Positions 45,200 through 54,686 of a stretch of DNA of 64,000 bases are shown here, in pieces. Location of the stretch: positions 62,001-126,000 of the forward strand of contig NZ_LODI01000046.1 in assembly GCF_001468485.1 (NCBI RefSeq), in the 5' to 3' direction. Under the pieces are notes generated by a model that was given only the letters and a program-made list of their open reading frames with translations, was not told the DNA's origin and searched no databases. This stretch comes from Pseudoalteromonas sp. H71. Its GTDB lineage: Bacteria > Pseudomonadota > Gammaproteobacteria > Enterobacterales > Alteromonadaceae. Within the stretch, counting starts at the first letter, position 1. Each line of letters begins with the position of its first letter. Position numbers and translations under genes: made by a program.

Positions 45200-45646
45200 T
45201 TATTTATCTACGTAAAATTTTTGCTGAAATTGCAATGTTTGAAATTGATTATTTTGCTGTATTTCAATTTCAAAGCGCAGTATTTCTTCGTTTGTAAAGT
45301 CGACTTGGGCAAGATAATAAACTGACTCACCTTCAATTACTTCTTTAAAGTTTAGCGTTTGTTTATTACCAAGTAGGTTTCTAGCTGTGCCAGATAACGT
45401 TGCCTTTTGAGCTGTGTTCTCTGGATTGTTTTTTAACACAGAAATATTAACAATCCCTTTATAGCCACTGCGTTCAAGCCCATATGCTTTGGCGATTTGT
45501 GGCTGAATAAAGGTTGATGGAAAGGCAATGTAATGTACTTGCCACGGACCTAATTCTTTATATTGCCCGCCCAATGTTTGTTCGCTGTGTGCGTTAAACG
45601 CGAGTGTTAAACAAGCAATAAAACAAAATTTAATTAACCGATTCAT
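45200..45646 (-). CDS. DUF4426 periplasmic protein
   Basis: A 148-residue protein with a signal peptide (cleavage about HSE, residue 20-22) and a DUF4426 domain ([31 protein letters not shown]). Unknown function; conserved near rdgB/hemW and yggT in this order. Confidence 0.88.
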   Translation of the reverse strand: MNRLIKFCFIACLTLAFNAHSEQTLGGQYKELGPWQVHYIAFPSTFIQPQIAKAYGLERSGYKGIVNISVLKNNPENTAQKATLSGTARNLLGNKQTLNFKEVIEGESVYYLAQVDFTNEEILRFEIEIQQNNQFQTLQFQQKFYVDK

Positions 45647-45666
45647 TGTTCACTCCAAAAAATATA

Positions 45667-45692
45667 AAAAAGAGGCCATAAGGCCTCTTTTG
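45667..45692. terminator. Terminator after yggT
   Basis: AAAAGAGGCC, ATA loop, AGGCCTCTTTT between yggT and the DUF4426 gene, A/T runs on both sides; it would stop minus-strand transcription from yggT. Confidence 0.85.
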
Positions 45693-45706
45693 CTAAAAAC
45701 AGAAAC

Positions 45707-46240
45707 TTAGGCTAAAAAGTCCATCAACAGCATTTGTAAAAATTGAATACCAATAATTAATACAAGTACTGATAAATCTAAGCCGCCCATTGGTGGAATA
45801 ATTTTACGAAGTGGCTTAAGCATTGGCTCAGTAAGTTGATGGAAAACCGCTTCAATAGGGTTATAACCTTGGCTTACCCAGCTTAAAATTGCGCGGATAA
45901 TTAATACCCAAAATACCAAGTTTAAGCCTTCTTTTAATACGGTAATTAGGGCTTGAATAAACACCGGTTGCGCAGCCCATGCGCCGTAAATTACCAACAT
46001 TAAAGTACTAATTTTGGCAATAGCTACAATAAATGCCAGCAATAGTGAGGCTAAATCAAGCCCCCCTAACCCGGGTATAATTTTACGCAAAGGGTTAACT
46101 GCAAACGACGTTGCTTTAACCACAAATTGGCTCATTGGGTTGTAAAAGTCGGCTTTTGCCCACTGTAGCCAAAAACGCAGCAGTACCACCATCAAAAACA
46201 AATCAAACAGGGTACTGATTAAAAATTGCATGGCATTCAT
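45707..46240 (-). CDS. yggT: YggT family membrane protein
   Basis: A 177-residue inner-membrane protein with two YggT repeats, each holding RFWLQWAKADFYNPMSQFVV- or RAILSWVSQGYNPIEAVFHQ-type helices and the NPLRKIIPGLGGLD / KPLRKIIPPMGGLD signatures. ATG at 46240 fits the family start better than the longer frame. Next to proC, as in many gammaproteobacteria. Confidence 0.92.
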   Translation of the reverse strand: MNAMQFLISTLFDLFLMVVLLRFWLQWAKADFYNPMSQFVVKATSFAVNPLRKIIPGLGGLDLASLLLAFIVAIAKISTLMLVIYGAWAAQPVFIQALITVLKEGLNLVFWVLIIRAILSWVSQGYNPIEAVFHQLTEPMLKPLRKIIPPMGGLDLSVLVLIIGIQFLQMLLMDFLA

Positions 46241-46266
46241 AGTGTAACCTTCAATAAAAAGTAGTT

Positions 46267-47088
46267 TTAAAGTTCTTTTTCCATTTGCATCGCTCGAGCA
46301 ATGCACGCATCCATGGCATCGCCAACGGTTTTAGTTAAGCCTTCGTCTTTTAAGTGCTCAACTGCGGCATGTGTAGTACCGCCTTTAGATGTTACGTTTG
46401 CGCGTAGCTGAGAAATACTAATTTCTGGTTGGCTTAACGCCATTTCGGCAGCGCCAAGTGCTGTTTGTTGTACTAAGCGACGGGCATCTTCATCGTTAAA
46501 GCCCAGCGCTTTAGCTTTTTCTTCAATGGCTTCCATAAATAAGAAAAAGTAAGCTGGTGATGAACCTGTTACTGCGATGATGTCGTTAATCTTTGCTTCT
46601 TGGTCAACCCACACCACAATACCAGTGCACTCGAATACTTGCTGAACAAATTCATGTTCTTGGTGCGTTTCGCCAGCACCAAATAAGCCAGACACGCCAC
46701 GCCCTAATAAAGACGGTGTATTAGGCATGCAACGTACAATTTTTACATCTTGCCCTAACATTTCGCGCAAACGGCTTACTGTTAAACCAGCAGCTACTGA
46801 GATAAATAGTTTATCACTGAAGTCGATGCCCGATTCTTGAAACGATTTACATAAGTCGCCCATCATTTGCGGCTTAACAGACAAAACAATTACATCAGCA
46901 TCGCGTAGGGCTTCGTTATTGTCACTGGTGGTTTGCACCTTGAAATCGGCTGCTACCTTTGCAAGCTTTTCTTGGTTGCGGTTAGTCGCAATGATGTTAT
47001 TTGCGTCAAAGCCGTTTTTTACCATGCCACCAATAATAGCGTAGCTCATGTTACCTGTGCCTATAAATGCGATTTTTTTATCTGACAT
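46267..47088 (-). CDS. proC: Pyrroline-5-carboxylate reductase
   Basis: A 273-residue ProC that makes proline from P5C with NAD(P)H. N-terminal GTGNMSYAIIGGMVKNG Rossmann motif; MPNTPSLLGRGVSGLF and the C-terminal SKGGTTHAAVEHL region are clear. 26 bp before yggT. Confidence 0.95.
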   Translation of the reverse strand: MSDKKIAFIGTGNMSYAIIGGMVKNGFDANNIIATNRNQEKLAKVAADFKVQTTSDNNEALRDADVIVLSVKPQMMGDLCKSFQESGIDFSDKLFISVAAGLTVSRLREMLGQDVKIVRCMPNTPSLLGRGVSGLFGAGETHQEHEFVQQVFECTGIVVWVDQEAKINDIIAVTGSSPAYFFLFMEAIEEKAKALGFNDEDARRLVQQTALGAAEMALSQPEISISQLRANVTSKGGTTHAAVEHLKDEGLTKTVGDAMDACIARAMQMEKEL

Positions 47089-47105
47089 AAATCTGTTTTT
47101 ACCTT

Positions 47106-47792
47106 TTAAGTTCGTGTTCCAAAAATGTCGGTTCCAATCCTCACCATAGTTGAGCCTGCACTAATTGCGGTTTCAACGTCATTACTCATACCCATAGATA
47201 GAGTGTCTAACTGTGGATATTGGGCCTTTAGTTTATCAAAGCAAGTTTGTAATTGCTCAAAATATTGAATTTGCGTACTTGGGTCGTCACTTTTTGCGGG
47301 AATAGCCATCAAACCACGCAACATTAGCAGGTCACATTGGCTAATAAATTCAGCAAGACTGGCTATGTCATCGGGATGACAACCTGATTTAGCCTCCTCG
47401 GCGCTAATATTTACTTGAATAAGTACATTCAGAGGTTGTTTAGTGGTTGGACGCTGAGCATTAAGCCGCTTGGCTATTTTGATTCGATCAACGCTTTGCA
47501 CCCAATCAAAATTTTCTGCTACTAAAGCACTTTTATTTGATTGAATAGGGCCAATGAAATGCCAAATGATATCGCTATATGAGTGCAGTTGAGCTATTTT
47601 ATCTACAGCCTCTTGAACATAAGACTCACCAAACTGGCGTTGGCCATGATTATAGGCAGCAACAATATCGTCGCTAGGTTTGGTTTTAGACACCGCCAGC
47701 AAGGTTATTTCATCTTTGCTTCTGTGTGTATTTTTTGCTGCGTTTGCAATTCTTGCATAGGCGCAAGTGAGTCGTTCTGCTATTGTAACCAT
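47106..47792 (-). CDS. yggS: YggS family PLP-homeostasis protein
   Basis: A PLP-binding YggS/PROSC protein (about 228 residues). The Lys of LLAVSKTKPSD binds PLP; FGESYVQEAVDKI, WHFIGPIQSNK and LSMGMSNDVETAISAGSTMVRIG (in part) are typical. The frame extends to an ATG at 47819, only 2 bp from the divergent pilT start; the ATG at 47792 gives the usual N-terminus. 17 bp from proC. Confidence 0.93.
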   Translation of the reverse strand: MVTIAERLTCAYARIANAAKNTHRSKDEITLLAVSKTKPSDDIVAAYNHGQRQFGESYVQEAVDKIAQLHSYSDIIWHFIGPIQSNKSALVAENFDWVQSVDRIKIAKRLNAQRPTTKQPLNVLIQVNISAEEAKSGCHPDDIASLAEFISQCDLLMLRGLMAIPAKSDDPSTQIQYFEQLQTCFDKLKAQYPQLDTLSMGMSNDVETAISAGSTMVRIGTDIFGTRT

Positions 47793-47821
47793 ATAATTAT
47801 CAGCCAGTTGTGGAGTCATAA

Positions 47822-48862
47822 ATGGATATTACCGAATTATTAGCGTTTAGTGTGCAACACAATGCATCCGATTTACATTTATCGTCGGGTGTTTCACCTA
47901 TGATACGCGTAGATGGTGATGTTCGCCGCATTAATATACCAGCCCTTGCAGATAAAGACGTAAACAGTTTAGTTTACGATATTATGAACGATACTCAGCG
48001 CAAAGACTACGAGCAAAACCTTGAAGTGGATTTTTCGTTTGAAGTTCCCAATCTTGCGCGTTTTCGTGTTAATGCCTTTAATTCAAACCGCGGCCCTGCG
48101 GCAGTATTTCGTACTATACCCAGTGAAGTATTAACACTTGATGATTTAGGCGCGCCAGATATTTTTAAAACAATATCTGACAACCCACGCGGATTAGTGC
48201 TTGTTACTGGGCCAACGGGTTCGGGTAAATCAACAACACTTGCGGCTATGGTTGATTACATAAATCAAAATAAACATCACCATATTTTAACGATTGAAGA
48301 TCCAATTGAATTTGTTCACGATAACAAGTTAAGTCTAGTCAACCAACGTGAAGTACATCGCGATACGCACAGTTTTTCAAACGCATTACGCAGTGCTCTG
48401 CGTGAAGACCCCGATGTTATATTAGTGGGTGAGCTTCGTGATTTAGAAACTATTCGTTTAGCAATGACCGCTGCGGAAACTGGTCACTTAGTGTTTGGTA
48501 CGTTGCATACAACTTCAGCACCTAAAACTATTGACCGTATTATTGATGTATTCCCTGGTGAAGAAAAGGCAATGGTACGCTCTATGTTGTCAGAGTCATT
48601 GTGAGCGGTTATTTCGCAAACACTCCTTAAAAAAATTGGTGGCGGGCGAGTGGCAGCCCATGAAATTATGATAGGTGTACCTGCCATACGTAACTTAATT
48701 CGTGAAGACAAAATTGCACAAATGTACTCGTCTATTCAAACTGGCGCCTCAATTGGAATGCAAACAATGGATCAATGTTTAACAAATTTAGTTAACCGAG
48801 GCATTGTTACCAACACCGCAGCGCAAGCTAAAGCGCAAGACAAAACACAATTTGGTGGTTAA
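47822..48862 (+). pseudogene. pilT: pilT, twitching motility ATPase, interrupted by an in-frame TGA
   Basis: The frame encodes PilT with Walker A GPTGSGKSTT, Asp box DPIEFVHD and Walker B DPDVILVGELRD. At 48602-48604 a TGA follows MLSESL, where relatives read SESLRAVISQ or similar. After the stop the same frame goes on with AVISQTLLKKIGGG, the AIRNLIRE motif needed for retraction, and ends at 48862. Without readthrough the product would be 260 residues, lacking the C-terminal region. pilU follows 9 bp later and is intact. A sequencing error remains possible. Confidence 0.85.
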
Positions 48863-48871
48863 GGAATTATC

Positions 48872-50002
48872 ATGACTTTATCTTTAAACCGTTACTTAAT
48901 CACTATGATTGAGAAAAAAGGCTCTGATTTATTTGTATCTAGCCGTTTACCTGTGAGTGCAAAAATAAACGGTGAATTAATTCCTTTAGGCGACGACAAA
49001 CTCACTGACGAAGAGTCTCTACAGTTGGTTGAGTCTGCGATGAGCGAAAAACAAAAAGCAGAGTTTCATGCTACCAAAGAATGTAACTTTGCTATTGCAA
49101 CGGATGAAGGGCGCTTTCGTATTTCAGCGTTTTGGCAGCGCGATAGAGCGGGTATGGTTATTCGCCGAATTGTGACACAGATCCCCGATGTCAGTGATTT
49201 GGGCCTACCCTCTACACTCACCGACGTCATTATGGCAAAGCGTGGGTTAGTTTTGTTTGTTGGTGGAACAGGAACCGGTAAGTCGACCTCATTAGCCGCC
49301 TTAATTGGATACAGAAACCGAAATCAACGGGGCCATATTTTAACAATCGAAGATCCTATTGAGTTTGTTCATGAGCACCGTAAAAGTATCATTACCCAGC
49401 GTGAAGTAGGCCTTGATACAGATAGTTTTGAGTCAGCGCTTAAAAGCTCATTACGTCAAGCTCCTGATGTTATTTTAATTGGTGAAATACGTTCGCAAGA
49501 AACCATGGAATACGCATTAAGTTTTGCTGAAACGGGTCACTTATGCGTGGCTACACTGCATGCCAACAATGCTAACCAAGCAATCGACCGTATTATGCAT
49601 TTGGTGCCAAAAGAAAAACACGACAAGCTAAAATACGATTTAGCACTTAACTTACGCGCCATTGTAGCGCAACAATTAATCCCCACCTCTGATGGTGACG
49701 GCCGCGTTGCTGCCATAGAAATATTGCTTAACTCACCGATGGTGGCTGAGCTGATTAAAAACGGCGATATTGGCGGCATTAAAGAGGCTATGGCTAAATC
49801 TAATGACATGGGCATGCAAACCTTTGACCAAGCCCTTTTTGAATTATACAGGCAGCAACGTATTAACTATGCAGACGCATTGCATCATGCTGACTCACCA
49901 AATGATTTACGCTTGATGATTAAGCTGCGCAATAACGAACAACAAGGTGCAGGGTTTTTACAAGGTGTTACCATCGATGGAATGGGAGATGACGATAACT
50001 AA
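48872..50002 (+). CDS. pilU: PilU, PilT-dependent twitching motility ATPase
   Basis: A 376-residue hexameric ATPase of type IV pili: N-terminal domain FVSSRLPVSAKINGELIPL, Walker A GGTGTGKSTSLAAL, DPIEFVHEH and QAPDVILIGEIRS. Start with aaggaattatc upstream. PilU helps PilT retract pili; here the partner gene is interrupted. Confidence 0.95.
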   Translation: MTLSLNRYLITMIEKKGSDLFVSSRLPVSAKINGELIPLGDDKLTDEESLQLVESAMSEKQKAEFHATKECNFAIATDEGRFRISAFWQRDRAGMVIRRIVTQIPDVSDLGLPSTLTDVIMAKRGLVLFVGGTGTGKSTSLAALIGYRNRNQRGHILTIEDPIEFVHEHRKSIITQREVGLDTDSFESALKSSLRQAPDVILIGEIRSQETMEYALSFAETGHLCVATLHANNANQAIDRIMHLVPKEKHDKLKYDLALNLRAIVAQQLIPTSDGDGRVAAIEILLNSPMVAELIKNGDIGGIKEAMAKSNDMGMQTFDQALFELYRQQRINYADALHHADSPNDLRLMIKLRNNEQQGAGFLQGVTIDGMGDDDN

Positions 50003-50008
50003 TTTGTT

Positions 50009-50050
50009 AAATACTAAAAACGCGACTTTTAAGTCGCGTTTTTAGTATTT
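50009..50050. terminator. Bidirectional terminator, 20-bp perfect stem
   Basis: A 42-bp palindrome with stem AAATACTAAAAACGCGACTT and a 2-nt loop, between the convergent pilU and ruvX genes; A/T tracts on both strands. Confidence 0.9.
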
Positions 50051-50069
50051 AACAACCCTAATTGCAGTG

Positions 50070-50519
50070 TTACTCGCCGTAAAATGATTCAAAAAAACTT
50101 TCTAAAATAATTACCGCAGACATATTATCTACATTTCCTTTACCCAGATTTTTATAACCACCTTGCTCAAATAAACGGGCTTTTGCATCTGCGGTTGTTA
50201 GGCGTTCATCTTGTGTTTGCACAGGAATGCCATAGTGATTATGTAATCTATTAGCGAACTTTTTAGCTTTAAATGTCACCTCTTGTGAAGTGCCATCCAT
50301 GTTTAGCGGTAAGCCGACCACCATTAAATCTGGCTGCCATTCGTCTACTTGCACTGCGATATGATCCCAGTTTGGAATACCGTCTTGTGCTTTAACTGCT
50401 TTGAGACTTGATGCGCTGCCAGTGAGTTCTTGCCCCACGGCAATACCGATACTTTTGGTGCCAAAATCAAACCCCATTACTGTGCGTTCGCCTTGTGGCT
50501 TAAATGTTCTTTTTGTCAT
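50070..50519 (-). CDS. ruvX: RuvX/YqgF, Holliday junction resolvase-like protein
   Basis: A 149-residue YqgF protein with the RNase H-like motif [30 protein letters not shown], and DERLTTADA with the final [16 protein letters not shown]. It matures 16S rRNA 5' ends or resolves junctions. Start set at ATG 50519. Confidence 0.93.
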   Translation of the reverse strand: MTKRTFKPQGERTVMGFDFGTKSIGIAVGQELTGSASSLKAVKAQDGIPNWDHIAVQVDEWQPDLMVVGLPLNMDGTSQEVTFKAKKFANRLHNHYGIPVQTQDERLTTADAKARLFEQGGYKNLGKGNVDNMSAVIILESFFESFYGE

Positions 50520-50576
50520 TGATAATGCTTTACTTAGGCTGATTTTCAAGCCGTTATGTTAAAGGTTTACATAAAA

Positions 50577-50616
50577 AAATTCACTTGTAATAGCGTATCT
50601 ATTTTCAAGTGAATTT
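50577..50616 (-). terminator. Terminator after yqgE
   Basis: AAATTCACTTG (50577-50587) pairs perfectly with CAAGTGAATTT (50606-50616); on the minus strand it is followed by a U-run, 31 bp beyond the yqgE stop. Confidence 0.75.
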
Positions 50617-50647
50617 ATATTATGAACTTAATTTAGAGAGGGTATAT

Positions 50648-51205
50648 TTACGCATGCCCTGCTTCAGGGCTGAGTTGGCTTATATCAAAGCCAAGCATCG
50701 AAACGGCTTTTTCCCATCGCTTTTCAGCGGGCGTGTTAAAAATAATAGCCGGGTCAGCTTCTATTATAAGCCAACTGTTATCAAGCAGTTCTTGTTCTAA
50801 TTGACCCTGTTCCCAACCTGCATACCCTAAGGTGATAATAAACTGCTCGGGGGCATGCGACGTCGTTAAGCTTGCAAGCACATCTTTAGAGGTTGTGATC
50901 ATAATGTCACTGCTTAGTTTTTGACTTGAGGTATACCCGAGTTTTGGGGAGTGAAGAACAAATCCTCTGTCAGTTTTAACTGGGCCACCGGCAAATACTG
51001 CCACTTTTGCAGCTTGCTGGGTTTTGTCGTTGTCTATTTCTATTTTATCTAAAAGCTCACCAACGGTAACATCAATAGGTTGGTTGATTACCAACCCCAT
51101 AGCCCCATCTTCATTGTGCTCACAAATATAGGTAACGGCACGTTTAAAAAAAGGGTCTTGCATCGACGGCATTGCGATTAAAAAATGATTTTCTAATGAT
51201 TGCAT
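50648..51205 (-). CDS. yqgE: YqgE/AlgH family protein
   Basis: A 185-residue UPF0301 protein: LENHFLIAMPSMQDPFFKRA, GAMGLVINQP and FAGGPVKTDRGFVLHS are diagnostic. The ATG at 51205 has aaggg 8 nt before; a GTG three codons upstream is possible. Neighbour of ruvX and gshB as in E. coli. Confidence 0.94.
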   Translation of the reverse strand: MQSLENHFLIAMPSMQDPFFKRAVTYICEHNEDGAMGLVINQPIDVTVGELLDKIEIDNDKTQQAAKVAVFAGGPVKTDRGFVLHSPKLGYTSSQKLSSDIMITTSKDVLASLTTSHAPEQFIITLGYAGWEQGQLEQELLDNSWLIIEADPAIIFNTPAEKRWEKAVSMLGFDISQLSPEAGHA

Positions 51206-51277
51206 AGATTTCACCCTTTTAGTTTATGAATACTATTTGAACTTTGAGTATGGCATAGATATATACATAGCGTATAA

Positions 51278-51319
51278 AAAGTCCATTAATGGCATGAAAT
51301 ACTTATATTAATGGACTTT
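51278..51319 (-). terminator. Terminator after gshB
   Basis: AAAGTCCATTAA (51278-51289) and TTAATGGACTTT (51308-51319) are perfect complements; minus strand U-run follows. 10 bp past the gshB stop. Confidence 0.8.
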
Positions 51320-51329
51320 CTTGTGGTGT

Positions 51330-52280
51330 TTATTTAGCGAGCTTGCGTTTAATTGCGTCAAATAAAATACCGGTAATAGATATATCATAAGCGGCTTCAA
51401 TTTCACGTACGCAAGTGGGGGCCGTTACGTTAATTTCGGTGAGCTTGTCGCCTATAATATCTAATCCTACAAACACTAACCCTTTTTCTTTAAGTGTAGG
51501 TGCAACCGCTTGTGCAATTTTTAGATCTGATTCGCTAAGTGGACGCGCTTCACCACGACCGCCTGCAGCAAGGTTTCCACGCGTTTCACCATTTTGTGGA
51601 ATACGCGCTAAACAGTATGGAATTACCTCGCCATCAACAACCAATACGCGTTTATCGCCTTGTGTGATCTCTGGCACATAATTTTGCACCATCGCAAAGC
51701 GGCTGCCATGCTCGGTTAGGGTTTCGCAAATAACACCTATGTTTGCATCATCATCTTTAACACGGAAAATTGAAGCGCCGCCCATACCATCTAGTGGCTT
51801 TAAAATAATGTCTTTGTGCTGTGCTAAAAATTCACGAATTTGTTTTTGGCTGCGCGTAACTAAGGTATCTGGCGTGTGTTCGCTAAACCATGCAGTAAAT
51901 AGCTTTTCGTTAGCATCACGTAAGCTTTGTGGTTTATTGATAATTAACGTGCCTTCATCTTCAGCGCGTTCTAAAAGGTACGTTGCGTAAATGTACTCCG
52001 TGTCAAACGGTGGATCTTTACGCATTAAAATTACGTCAAGATCGGCAAGGGCAATGGTGGTTTTTTCTTCCAGCTCGTACCATTTTTCTTGGTTGTTGAA
52101 TACACGCGCTTTTGCTGCGGTGGCGTACGACTTACCTTTACGAAGTGATAAATCATCCATCTCCATATAGTAAATTTCGTAGCCACGCGCTTGCGCCTGC
52201 ATCATCATTGCAAAGCCGGTGTCTTTTTTAATGTTAAACCCACTAATAGGATCTGAAATAATACCTAATTTAATTGCCAT
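51330..52280 (-). CDS. gshB: Glutathione synthetase
   Basis: A 316-residue ATP-grasp enzyme joining gamma-glutamylcysteine and glycine. N-terminal KLGIISDPISGFNIKKDTGF, RKDPPFDTEYIYATYLLE, KPLDGMGGASIF, and VGLDIIGDKLTEINVTAPT are characteristic. Followed in order by yqgE and ruvX. Confidence 0.95.
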   Translation of the reverse strand: MAIKLGIISDPISGFNIKKDTGFAMMMQAQARGYEIYYMEMDDLSLRKGKSYATAAKARVFNNQEKWYELEEKTTIALADLDVILMRKDPPFDTEYIYATYLLERAEDEGTLIINKPQSLRDANEKLFTAWFSEHTPDTLVTRSQKQIREFLAQHKDIILKPLDGMGGASIFRVKDDDANIGVICETLTEHGSRFAMVQNYVPEITQGDKRVLVVDGEVIPYCLARIPQNGETRGNLAAGGRGEARPLSESDLKIAQAVAPTLKEKGLVFVGLDIIGDKLTEINVTAPTCVREIEAAYDISITGILFDAIKRKLAK

Positions 52281-52356
52281 GCGCTGTGCCTTAATCTATG
52301 TGTAATTGCTACTAGAGTTTACTAATAGCTTTGATATGAGGGTGTTTTTAGCTATT

Positions 52357-53091
52357 TCAATTAGCTAAATCGCCAAATTGCAGCTGTAATGCACTTAAGA
52401 CCGTTAAAGCGGCGGTTTCAGTTCGCAAAACACGTGGGCCTAAACGAATATCAACAAATTCTTGCCGTTTGGTTTGCGCCATTTCTTCGTCAGTAAAGCC
52501 GCCTTCTGGGCCAACTAAAAAACGAACGCCATCTTTGGGTACCGTAATGGTTTTAATACTGTGCTCTGCGCGAGGATGAAGCGTGAGTTTTATTGCGTTG
52601 GTTGATTGCTCAAGCCATTGCTTTATGTCTATTGGAGGGTGCACAATCGGCACATAATTACGCCCCGATTGTTCGGCTGCTGCAATCGCTATTTTTTGCC
52701 ATTGTTGATGCTTTTTATCAAGGCGGTCGCCAATGAGTTTTACACCACAGCGCTGACTAAAAATAGGGGTGATTTCAGTGATACCTAGCTCAACTGACTT
52801 TTGAATTGTAAAATCCATTTTGTCACCACGCGATACACATTGACCTAAATGAATTTTTAATGGTGATTCAACATCGTGAGGATTAAATTGCTGCGGCATA
52901 ACCACCACATTTTTTTTACTTACTTCAATAATTTCACTGAGGTATTCACCGCCTTCACCGTTAAAAATAGACACATGCTCGCCTACTTTCATACGAAGTA
53001 CTCTGCCTATGTGGCCAGCTGCATCGTCATCGAGTGACACGGGAGTGTTAAGTGTAATAGAAGACGCTTGGTAAATATGAGGAACTCGCAT
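52357..53091 (-). CDS. rsmE: RsmE, 16S rRNA m3U1498 methyltransferase
   Basis: A 244-residue SPOUT methyltransferase: N-terminal PUA-like part (HIGRVLRMKVGEHVSIFNGE), KSVELGITEITPIFSQRCG, and the knot motif FLVGPEGGFTDEEM with RLGPRVLRTETAAL. 76 bp upstream of gshB in transcription order. Confidence 0.95.
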   Translation of the reverse strand: MRVPHIYQASSITLNTPVSLDDDAAGHIGRVLRMKVGEHVSIFNGEGGEYLSEIIEVSKKNVVVMPQQFNPHDVESPLKIHLGQCVSRGDKMDFTIQKSVELGITEITPIFSQRCGVKLIGDRLDKKHQQWQKIAIAAAEQSGRNYVPIVHPPIDIKQWLEQSTNAIKLTLHPRAEHSIKTITVPKDGVRFLVGPEGGFTDEEMAQTKRQEFVDIRLGPRVLRTETAALTVLSALQLQFGDLAN

Positions 53092-53165
53092 GTGCTTTCA
53101 CTTATAAGTTGGCGATAAAGTTATATATCGCTATGGTAAGTAAGCTGCGAGCTAGGTGCAATTAT

Positions 53166-53642
53166 TTATTGTTTATTAAGTAATTCTGTTAACTCAATTA
53201 TATCAACAGAGGTATCGGCTATGTCGGTATGACAAGATAAGTGATTTGAAAAACCTTCGTCTGTTACAGGGCTAAAGGCAAAACCGCTTTCATCTTGAGT
53301 GACTAAAAAACGTTTGTCATGCAATGAGTTATAAATAAATCGTTGTTTTTCATCAGCCAGTAAATAATCTGTTTGATTAAACAATACGCCCTGTATATCG
53401 TGATGCTCATGCAAGTAGCTGGCAAGTTCCGAAACGCTAATTTCGTTTTCAAAATCGCAATAGCAGTAGTCTTTAATGAGTTCATCAAACATCATTTTAA
53501 CTAACTGGCGGGTGTTGGCCCCTGCAATTACTAGGGTGCTAGGGGCACCTCGCTTTGCACTATCAAAATAGTGACCAGCAAACGCTCTGCTAAACTCGTT
53601 ATCTATATCAATTAATAGATAGTTAGTAACTTCAAATGGCAT
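53166..53642 (-). CDS. Hypothetical protein
   Basis: A 158-residue acidic, soluble protein with no motif I recognise (VTNYLLIDIDNEFSRAFAGH at the start). The ATG at 53642 lies five codons into the open frame. It sits between rsmE and the DUF350 gene on the same strand. Function unknown. Confidence 0.6.
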   Translation of the reverse strand: MPFEVTNYLLIDIDNEFSRAFAGHYFDSAKRGAPSTLVIAGANTRQLVKMMFDELIKDYCYCDFENEISVSELASYLHEHHDIQGVLFNQTDYLLADEKQRFIYNSLHDKRFLVTQDESGFAFSPVTDEGFSNHLSCHTDIADTSVDIIELTELLNKQ

Positions 53643-53715
53643 AATGTCCCAGTGCAATTAAGCAAAGTGTTATGTAAGCAGGTTTAGTGTAAGCCCAAGC
53701 GAAACATTTTTAATG

Positions 53716-54609
53716 TTAAATAGAAAACATGCTAATTAGTAAATAGCCTATCGCACAAAAAACGGCAAATTCAATACACGCTATACCTATGTTGTCTTGG
53801 TGATCAACTTCAAGTGCAGCATCAATATTAGGTAGCGATATTTTTTTTACAACAAATGTTAATGCATATAAGAGTATCCACATTACACCGCAATGCATTA
53901 CCAGTGTAAACAGGTTTTCAACCATTTTACCGTTTTGAAACGTTGCACTTGATAAACCCGCATAGGACGCAAGTGCTAAACCAATTGATTTACCAGCATA
54001 TCGAATACCAATTGAGGTGTTTTCTAAATTAAAATTACTTTGTAAAGACGCACCTTGATTGGCTTTTGCAAAGCGATGTTCACGAATTTTACTATCAAGT
54101 GCAAACATTCCTTGCAGTAAAAAAAAGCTAACTAACGCGATTAATAAGTTACTAAAACCTTGAGTGTGGGTCCATGTATAAATACCGAGTGTCATAATAA
54201 AGTTAGCTATTAACATGCCTGAATCAACCAATGCGGCGCATACATTTTGTTTTAAAATAGCGGCTTCTTCATTAAAGCGATGCAATATCCATTTTCGGTG
54301 AATTAAGTGTCCCACTTTTATAAATGAAAATAACAGTACAATTAATACAGCCACTTTAAGTGGATTGGACTGTGCGGTGTTGACACTTATTTCATCAAAC
54401 AAAAAGGCAATGGTTGCAATAACAACCGAAATCTCTGATGCAAAGTTGATCCCCATAGCAAAGTTATCATGCTGGGCTAATTCATCTTTAAGCGCTTGTT
54501 TTAATTTAATTTGAGTTATTATTCTTAATAAAAAAATAGTTAAGCAAATAACAGCAAAACTAATAGTAATCGCAACAAAACTAGTGTTAGATAAAGATAA
54601 ATATGACAT
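53716..54609 (-). CDS. DUF350 family membrane protein
   Basis: A 297-residue membrane protein with about eight hydrophobic segments, seemingly two DUF350-like repeats: DELAQHDNFAMGINFASEIS in the first half and VDHQDNIGIACIEFAVFCAI in the second. Function unknown. Divergent from glnE with a 77-bp gap. Confidence 0.7.
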   Translation of the reverse strand: MSYLSLSNTSFVAITISFAVICLTIFLLRIITQIKLKQALKDELAQHDNFAMGINFASEISVVIATIAFLFDEISVNTAQSNPLKVAVLIVLLFSFIKVGHLIHRKWILHRFNEEAAILKQNVCAALVDSGMLIANFIMTLGIYTWTHTQGFSNLLIALVSFFLLQGMFALDSKIREHRFAKANQGASLQSNFNLENTSIGIRYAGKSIGLALASYAGLSSATFQNGKMVENLFTLVMHCGVMWILLYALTFVVKKISLPNIDAALEVDHQDNIGIACIEFAVFCAIGYLLISMFSI

Positions 54610-54686
54610 GGTTATCCTAATTAGAGTTAACCTTTAAGGTTTTAATCATTCTAGTACGGTTACTGATGATATAAAAGAGAGGATTG

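Noticed and set aside
47819-47822. yggS start at 47819
   Set aside because: It would place two divergent start codons 2 bp apart with no ribosome site; ATG 47792 fits the family.
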